Below are positions 7,411 to 11,281 of a stretch of DNA of 11,281 bases, in pieces. Numbering within the stretch: the stretch's first letter is position 1; each line of letters starts with the position of its first letter. The DNA is from an uncultured Lysobacteraceae bacterium (GTDB lineage: Bacteria > Pseudomonadota > Gammaproteobacteria > Xanthomonadales > Rhodanobacteraceae): contig CAMLSI010000135.1 of assembly GCA_946482585.1 (NCBI GenBank), forward strand, positions 1 through 11,281, given 5' to 3'. The position numbers were made by a program, and so were the translations under genes. The notes under the pieces are model-generated. The model was not told the DNA's origin. It saw nothing but the letters and a program-made list of their open reading frames with translations, and searched no databases.

Positions 7411-7824
7411 ATGCCCGCACTGTTTGCCATCGCACTCGCACTGAACCTGGGTGCGGCCGGCGTGACGTACAAATGCCGCGATGCGCAAGGCAGCTGGACT
7501 GCACAGGCCTGCCTCGTCGCCACGCCGCTGCCCGAATCCGACTACATCCGCCAGCAGCGGCTGCGCCAGGCCGTCGCGCGGCAGCGCCGCGATGTCCGCG
7601 ACCGCCTGTCGATGTACTGTTTCCGGCTCGATCCGAAGGGCTCGCTCTACGACTGCGTCGATCACCAGATGCTGGCCTACGACGTGATCAACCAGCTCGC
7701 GAAGAAGCTCGGCCCGGTCTCGCCCGACAGCGCGAAACTCGCCGGCTGCATGGCGAACAATCTCGACGCCCGCAGCCAGGCGACCGACTATCGCCGCACC
7801 ATGGAGTGCTATTTCGCGCGCTGA
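7411..7824 (+). CDS. Small predicted exported six-cysteine protein, unknown function
   Basis: The gene encodes 137 residues. A strong purine-rich ribosome site (run of six G then AAG, 7398-7406) supports the ATG at 7411. Residues 1-17 are hydrophobic (MPALFAIALALNLGAAG) and look like a signal peptide, though without the usual basic N-terminus. The mature part starts VTYKCRDAQGSWTAQACL, which resembles the opening of DUF4124-type exported proteins of this bacterial group, but the rest shows no known domain. Cysteines at 22, 34, 70, 82, 113 and 133 form an even number and could make three disulfides in the periplasm. The middle (45-68) is basic and probably helical. It has its own candidate promoter and converges on the phospholipase gene with 12 bases between stop codons. 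I see no link to the MoxR cassette beyond position, and no function is proposed. Confidence 0.8.
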   Translation: MPALFAIALALNLGAAGVTYKCRDAQGSWTAQACLVATPLPESDYIRQQRLRQAVARQRRDVRDRLSMYCFRLDPKGSLYDCVDHQMLAYDVINQLAKKLGPVSPDSAKLAGCMANNLDARSQATDYRRTMECYFAR

Positions 7825-7836
7825 GCGCGGCGGCGA

Positions 7837-9960
7837 TCAGGCAGCGTTCTCGAAGCCGTCGGCGAACAGGGTTTCGTTGCGCGCGCCGAACGCGGGATCG
7901 CTGACGCCGGGCGCGCCGTTCTCGAGGTGCCCGGCGAGGCGGCGCTGCCAGTGCGGATCGTGGTCGCTCACGAGGCCGACGTCGTACCAGCGCTGCTGCG
8001 CCGACAGGTTCCACTCCAGATCGACGCTCGCGCCGGCGGCGAGATCGACGGCGCGCGGCGGTTGCGTGCCGTAGCGATTCGGGGTCACGGTGACGCGGCA
8101 GGCGGCGCTGCCGCCGTTGCGCAGGCGCAGCACGAGCGCGTTGCGCTCGATGTCGTAGAGCACGACCAGCTCCGGATTCGCGCCGTTCGCCGCGCGCGCG
8201 AGATCGCCGCCGAAGCTGCGCAGGAATCCGTTCGGGCCGTGCACGTGCAGGTCGTAGATGCCCGCGGTCACGGCCTGCGCGCTCCAGTAGTCCGACAGCT
8301 CGGTGCCGCTGCCCAGCGAATAGAACCAGGGGCCGTCGCTGCGATTGTCGGCATAGACGTTGAGTCCGGCGCCGGCAGCGCCGTCGTTGTAGAAATCCAA
8401 CCAGTAGCGTCCCGCGGCGCTGTCGATGCGGCCGTTGACGCTGAGCGAATACGGCAGCGCGCGCGCGGGACGCGAACCGGCCTCCTGCGTCGGCAGCGTG
8501 TTGACCGCCGGCGCCGTCGGCGGCGCGAGCCGGCAGCTCGCGTCCGCGTTCGCGATGAAGGTGGCGGTATCGGGCAAGGTCGGCCAGGCCGCGTCGGTCG
8601 CGCTGAAATCCAGCGTCGAGGTCAGATCGCCGGTCATCGCGCGGCGCCAGGCGCCGATGTTGGGCTCGTAGACGCCGAAGCGCGCTTCGAGGAAGCGGAT
8701 CACCGACGTGTGATCGAACACCTGCGAATTGACCCAGCCGCCGCGGCTCCACGGCGACACGACGAGGCTGGGCACGCGGATGCCCAGACCGACCGGCACG
8801 CCGCCGTGGTTCTCGCTCGCCGTCGCGACCGTGCTCTTGCCGAGACTCGCGGTCAGCGCCGGCACGTGCGAGGGCACGTGATCGAAGAAGCCGCCGTTCT
8901 CGTCGTAGGTGATGATGAATACGGTCTTCGACCAGACCGCCGGGTTCGCCGCGAGCGCGGCCAGCAATTGCGCGGTCAGCGCCTCGCCGTAGGCCGGCGC
9001 GGCTTCCGGATGTTCACACATGGAAAAAGGTGCGACGAGCCAGGACACCTGCGGCAGGGTGCCGCCGGCGACGTCGGCGCGGAACTGTTCGATCAGCGGC
9101 CGGCCCAGAGTCGTGTAGGCGTTCGACGCGTTGGAGCCCGGCGCGTAATCGCGACCGCGGCGATACAGCGACGACGAGGTCGGGATGCCGCGGAAGTTGC
9201 GGAAATAGGCCAGCGAGTTGTCGCCGTAGTTGTCGTATTCCTGATAGACCTTCCAGCTGACGCCGGCCTGCTCGAGGCGCTCCGCATACGTGGTCCAGTC
9301 GTAGGCGGCGAACGCGGTGTTGTCGCGCGTCATGTCGGCGGTCCAGTTGCCGTCATCGACGTTGTTGACGGCGTGGTTGCCGGGACGGCTCACCGAAATC
9401 CCGCTGGTGCCGGTGAACAGGTGCATGCGGTTCGGATTGGTCGGCCCGTGGATGGAGCAGAACCACGCGTCGCAGACCGTGAAGGCATCGGCCAGCGCGT
9501 AGTAGAACGGCAGGTCCGTGCGCGTGAAGTGGCCCATGCACATCGGGCCCTTCTCGCGCACCCAGTGGTCGAACGCCTTCCAGCGCGCGTGGTTGCCCTT
9601 CCAGCTGTGGTTGATGTCGTCCATGCACTGCGCGGCGGTCATGTGCGTGTCGAGCCGGAACGGCATCACGTCGCCGCCGGCGCCCGGCTGCTGCCAGACG
9701 CTCGCGCCGCCGGGCAGGCGGATCGCGCGCGGATCGTCGAAGCCGCGCACGCCGCGCAGCGCACCGAAGTAGTGATCGAACGAACGGTTTTCCTGCATCA
9801 GCACGACGACGTGCGCGACGTCCTGGATCGTGCCCGTCGCGCGGGCCGGCGCGACCGCGAGCGCCTCGCGGATCGCCGGCGGCAGCGCCGCCATCACCGT
9901 GGCCGCACCTGCCGATTGCGCCGCCAGGCGCAGGAATTCTCGACGACTCGTTCCCGCCAT
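7837..9960 (-). CDS. Phosphocholine-specific phospholipase C, Tat-exported
   Basis: This 707-residue enzyme would hydrolyse phosphatidylcholine (and perhaps sphingomyelin) to diacylglycerol and phosphocholine outside the cytoplasm. It starts with a twin-arginine signal (TSRREFLRLAA, 4-14, then a hydrophobic stretch), consistent with export as a folded metalloenzyme. The phosphoesterase domain shows QENRSFDHYFG (56-66), GPTNPNRMHLFTGT (172-185), TYDENGGFFDHVPSHVPA (351-368) and FDHTSVIRFLEARFG (415-429). By family analogy Glu57/Asn58 and Asp353/Glu354 are metal ligands and Thr174 the likely nucleophile. Two C-terminal beta domains (about 500-590 and 595-690) match the DUF756 repeats of this family. 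The family normally ends near GHLENGAPGVSDPAFG (677-692); here 15 more residues follow, including LFADGFE. The start fits the Tat motif. Haemolytic (PlcH-like) and non-haemolytic (PlcN-like) forms cannot be told apart here. Regulation by phosphate is common in the family, but I found no clear Pho box. Confidence 0.95.
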   Translation of the reverse strand: MAGTSRREFLRLAAQSAGAATVMAALPPAIREALAVAPARATGTIQDVAHVVVLMQENRSFDHYFGALRGVRGFDDPRAIRLPGGASVWQQPGAGGDVMPFRLDTHMTAAQCMDDINHSWKGNHARWKAFDHWVREKGPMCMGHFTRTDLPFYYALADAFTVCDAWFCSIHGPTNPNRMHLFTGTSGISVSRPGNHAVNNVDDGNWTADMTRDNTAFAAYDWTTYAERLEQAGVSWKVYQEYDNYGDNSLAYFRNFRGIPTSSSLYRRGRDYAPGSNASNAYTTLGRPLIEQFRADVAGGTLPQVSWLVAPFSMCEHPEAAPAYGEALTAQLLAALAANPAVWSKTVFIITYDENGGFFDHVPSHVPALTASLGKSTVATASENHGGVPVGLGIRVPSLVVSPWSRGGWVNSQVFDHTSVIRFLEARFGVYEPNIGAWRRAMTGDLTSTLDFSATDAAWPTLPDTATFIANADASCRLAPPTAPAVNTLPTQEAGSRPARALPYSLSVNGRIDSAAGRYWLDFYNDGAAGAGLNVYADNRSDGPWFYSLGSGTELSDYWSAQAVTAGIYDLHVHGPNGFLRSFGGDLARAANGANPELVVLYDIERNALVLRLRNGGSAACRVTVTPNRYGTQPPRAVDLAAGASVDLEWNLSAQQRWYDVGLVSDHDPHWQRRLAGHLENGAPGVSDPAFGARNETLFADGFENAA
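7840..7884 (-). other. C-terminal LFADGFE tail of the phospholipase
   Basis: Residues 693-707 (ARNETLFADGFENAA) extend past the point where phospholipases C of this family usually stop. The core LFADGFE is encoded at 7849-7869. From memory, short (I/L/V)FxDGFE endings recur on unrelated exported proteins of Lysobacterales such as Dokdonella-like genomes. That suggests a shared sorting or processing signal, but no mechanism is known to me. Confidence 0.5.
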
Positions 9961-10074
9961 GTCCGTGATTCCGCAGCCAGGGATACGCCGCGATAAGGTG
10001 CGGCGCGGCGCATGCTCGGCACGGAATGTTGCAGTGCGGTGTACGCGGGTTGACGTTTTGGATTGTTTGCCGAT

Positions 10075-10094
10075 TGCGGCGCAGACGCGCCGCA
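10075..10094 (-). other. Perfect 8-bp inverted repeat between MAPEG and phospholipase genes
   Basis: The arms tgcggcgc (10075-10082) and gcgccgca (10087-10094) are perfect complements around a 4-base loop. The site lies 55 bases past the MAPEG stop and about 115 bases before the phospholipase start. It could end MAPEG transcription, but no T-run follows on the minus strand. It could also be a protein-binding site upstream of the phospholipase promoter. A second, weaker stem (gcagcg/cgctgc, 10122-10141, 8-base loop) lies closer to the MAPEG stop. The whole gap (9961-10149) shows no convincing minus-strand promoter. Confidence 0.35.
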
Positions 10095-10149
10095 GGACCG
10101 CAAAAGAGCGCCGCAGATTGTGCAGCGACGCGAACCGCTGCGACGGGCC

Positions 10150-10542
10150 CTACGCGATCAGCGCGCGCAGCAATCCCCAGCAACCGACGGCGAAGGCCGC
10201 GCCGGCTGCCGCCGACGCGATCATGTATGCGGTGCCGCGCTTGTTCGCGGCTTCCGCATAGGCCATCGCGTACCAGAAGCGAGCGGCGACCCAGACCAGA
10301 CCCGCGATGCCGGCGGCGAGCGGCGAGCCATAGGTCGAACCGAGCCAGAGCGCCGGCAGGAACAGCACGGTGCTCTCGACCGTGTTCATCTGCATGCGGA
10401 ACACACGCTCGAAGTTCTCGTTGCCCGTCGTCGCCGGCGCCTTGATGCCGTAGCGCCCGCGCGCGCGGCCGACGAGCCAGGTCACGAAGATCAGCAGCAG
10501 CACGGTGAGGACGACGACGATCGCGGGCAGATGGTTCGACAT
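10150..10542 (-). CDS. MAPEG family membrane protein
   Basis: This 130-residue protein has four hydrophobic helices (about 6-24, 56-72, 74-92 and 105-128), the layout of MAPEG proteins (membrane-associated proteins in eicosanoid and glutathione metabolism). The motif GNENFERVFRMQMNTVE (40-56) matches the helix-2 signature of the microsomal glutathione transferase/leukotriene C4 synthase group. Arg49, Gln51, Asn53 and Glu56 stand where those enzymes bind glutathione; the Tyr that usually follows the Glu is Ser57 here. ARFWYAMAYAEAANKRGTAY (87-106) fits the next signature, with Arg102 near the place of the thiolate-activating Arg. A glutathione-dependent transferase or peroxidase role in the inner membrane is plausible but unproven. 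The start ATG follows GGAAAA at a workable distance; longer upstream reading in this frame is low-complexity and runs into a divergent gene, so it was not used. It lies upstream of the phospholipase on the same strand, 189 bases away. Confidence 0.9.
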   Translation of the reverse strand: MSNHLPAIVVVLTVLLLIFVTWLVGRARGRYGIKAPATTGNENFERVFRMQMNTVESTVLFLPALWLGSTYGSPLAAGIAGLVWVAARFWYAMAYAEAANKRGTAYMIASAAAGAAFAVGCWGLLRALIA

Positions 10543-10713
10543 GGCGGTTTTCCGGCTGGATGAGGCCGCCACCATAGCAAGCCGGCGTGGCTCCTGCCGG
10601 AGGCTGTTTCGCCACCATGCGCCGCCGCATCGCCGAGTGCGCAGGATTCGACAGCCGGACTCCGCCGTGCGTGCTAGGTTCGCGCTCCAGATCCGTGTCG
10701 AGAGGAACGTTTC
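10543..10713. promoter_or_regulatory. Divergent promoter region between MAPEG gene and exported-protein gene
   Basis: This 171-base gap separates two divergent start codons, so it should hold promoters for both. On the + strand TGC-TAGGTT (10672-10680) looks like an extended -10 box about 33 bases before ATG 10714, with no good -35 box at normal spacing. AGAGGAACG (10701-10709) is the ribosome site of the + strand gene. On the minus strand I see only the GGAAAA ribosome site of the MAPEG gene. No operator-like repeat stands out. Confidence 0.35.
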
Positions 10714-11281
10714 ATGCGCCCGTCCCCTGCCCTGGCCGCGCTGTTGCTCGCCGCCTCCACGCCGGCCGCCCAGGCCGCCGCCGACGCGCTGCTGCTGGAC
10801 ATCCGCAGCGCCAGTCATGCACAGGTGGAAACGTACAAGAAGGCAAAAGGCGTCGACTGGTGGATCGAGCTCGGCGACGAGCTGCTGCTCGCGGGCGATG
10901 AAAAGACCTTGCGCGCCCAGTCGCCGGCGCACCGCGCCGCACGCGCGCTCGGTCCGCTGCGCGCGGAAGACCTGGTGCTGCATGCGCGCGGCTGCGGCGA
11001 CGGCCCGGCGCCCGACGACCTGCGCATCACCGCGCTCGACGGCAGCTACGAATTGCTGCGCCGGCCGGCCGATCCGGCGCGCCAGCAGGCACTCGCGAGC
11101 CGCCATCCGGAACACCTCGGCGCGGCCGAATGGATCGCGCTGCAGCCCAACAGCGTCGTGCTGCGCCAGCATCGGCTCGATCGCGAGGCCGCGCGCGCCG
11201 TTCGTGCGGTCGACCCTGTCATCGACGCCATCGTCGCGCGCGTCGACGGCCAGCGCTGGTTCGACACCGTGTCGCAGCTCG
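10714..11281 (+). CDS. Exported protein, N-terminal part; possibly a secreted metallopeptidase
   Basis: The frame is open from ATG 10714 to the window end (189 codons), preceded by a good ribosome site (AGAGGAACG, 10701-10709). Residues 1-22 form a signal peptide (MRPSPALAALLLAASTPAAQ, cleavage near AQA-A). The mature part begins ADALLLDIRSASHAQVETYK and continues as a mixed alpha/beta region with a single Cys (94), which may be a prodomain. The last visible stretch, VIDAIVARVDGQRWFDTVSQ (169-188), resembles the segment just before the catalytic domain in M28-type secreted aminopeptidases of related bacteria, where a WF-containing helix precedes the peptidase fold. No catalytic or metal residues are in view, so this assignment is tentative. 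Export and the start are well supported; the function is not. It is divergent from the MAPEG gene. Confidence 0.75.
   Translation, partial: MRPSPALAALLLAASTPAAQAAADALLLDIRSASHAQVETYKKAKGVDWWIELGDELLLAGDEKTLRAQSPAHRAARALGPLRAEDLVLHARGCGDGPAPDDLRITALDGSYELLRRPADPARQQALASRHPEHLGAAEWIALQPNSVVLRQHRLDREAARAVRAVDPVIDAIVARVDGQRWFDTVSQL

Noticed and set aside
7816..7830. Palindrome around the stop codon of the six-cysteine gene (cgcgc-tga-gcgcg) as a shared terminator of the convergent genes.
   Set aside because: A 5-bp stem with a 3-base loop and no T-run on either strand does not support termination.
7927..9996. A 689-codon open frame on the + strand opposite the phospholipase gene.
   Set aside because: The minus strand encodes a full-length phospholipase C with all motifs. 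The antisense product is rich in Arg, Val, Ala and His with no recognisable fold.

Overview
The window is very GC-rich. Codon third positions are strongly G/C and there are long spurious antisense frames, as expected for a high-GC proteobacterium. Three things together suggest a gammaproteobacterium of the Lysobacterales (Xanthomonadales), perhaps the Rhodanobacteraceae: the DUF4159/MoxR/DUF58/BatA-type gene order, a Tat-exported phosphocholine phospholipase C ending in a short DGFE-type tail, and a MAPEG protein. The placement is inferred from gene content and remembered protein features; no search was run. No rRNA, tRNA, CRISPR array, insertion sequence or phage gene was seen.

Left two thirds (1-7288, all + strand): a MoxR-type AAA+ cassette. 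In order it holds the C-terminal end of a DUF4159 protein (1-117), a MoxR AAA+ ATPase (288-1283), a possible 48-codon bridging frame (1283-1429), a DUF58 protein with a von Willebrand A-like metal site (1426-2322), a 1090-residue membrane protein that starts like BatA and ends in a large DUF4175-like periplasmic part (2319-5591), and a 566-residue membrane-anchored protein with a glutamine-amidotransferase-like fold but no visible catalytic cysteine (5588-7288). The last three genes are joined by 4-base ATGA stop/start overlaps, and the small frame would join moxR to DUF58 in the same way. The likely arrangement is a cytoplasmic MoxR/DUF58 pair acting on two large inner-membrane proteins with periplasmic domains, as a chaperone or metal-insertion type machine for the envelope. 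The substrate is unknown.

Right third: a small exported six-cysteine protein of unknown function (7411-7824, +) converges with a Tat-dependent phosphocholine-specific phospholipase C (7837-9960, -), with only 12 bases between their stop codons. Upstream of the phospholipase on the same strand is a MAPEG family membrane protein (10150-10542, -). A divergent gene (10714 to the window end, +) encodes the N-terminal part of an exported protein, perhaps a secreted metallopeptidase. All gaps between genes are shorter than 200 bases.

The points most worth checking are the stop/start-coupled small frame between moxR and DUF58, the His/acid-rich segment and CxxC pair in the periplasmic part of the 1090-residue protein, and the C-terminal LFADGFE tail on the phospholipase.
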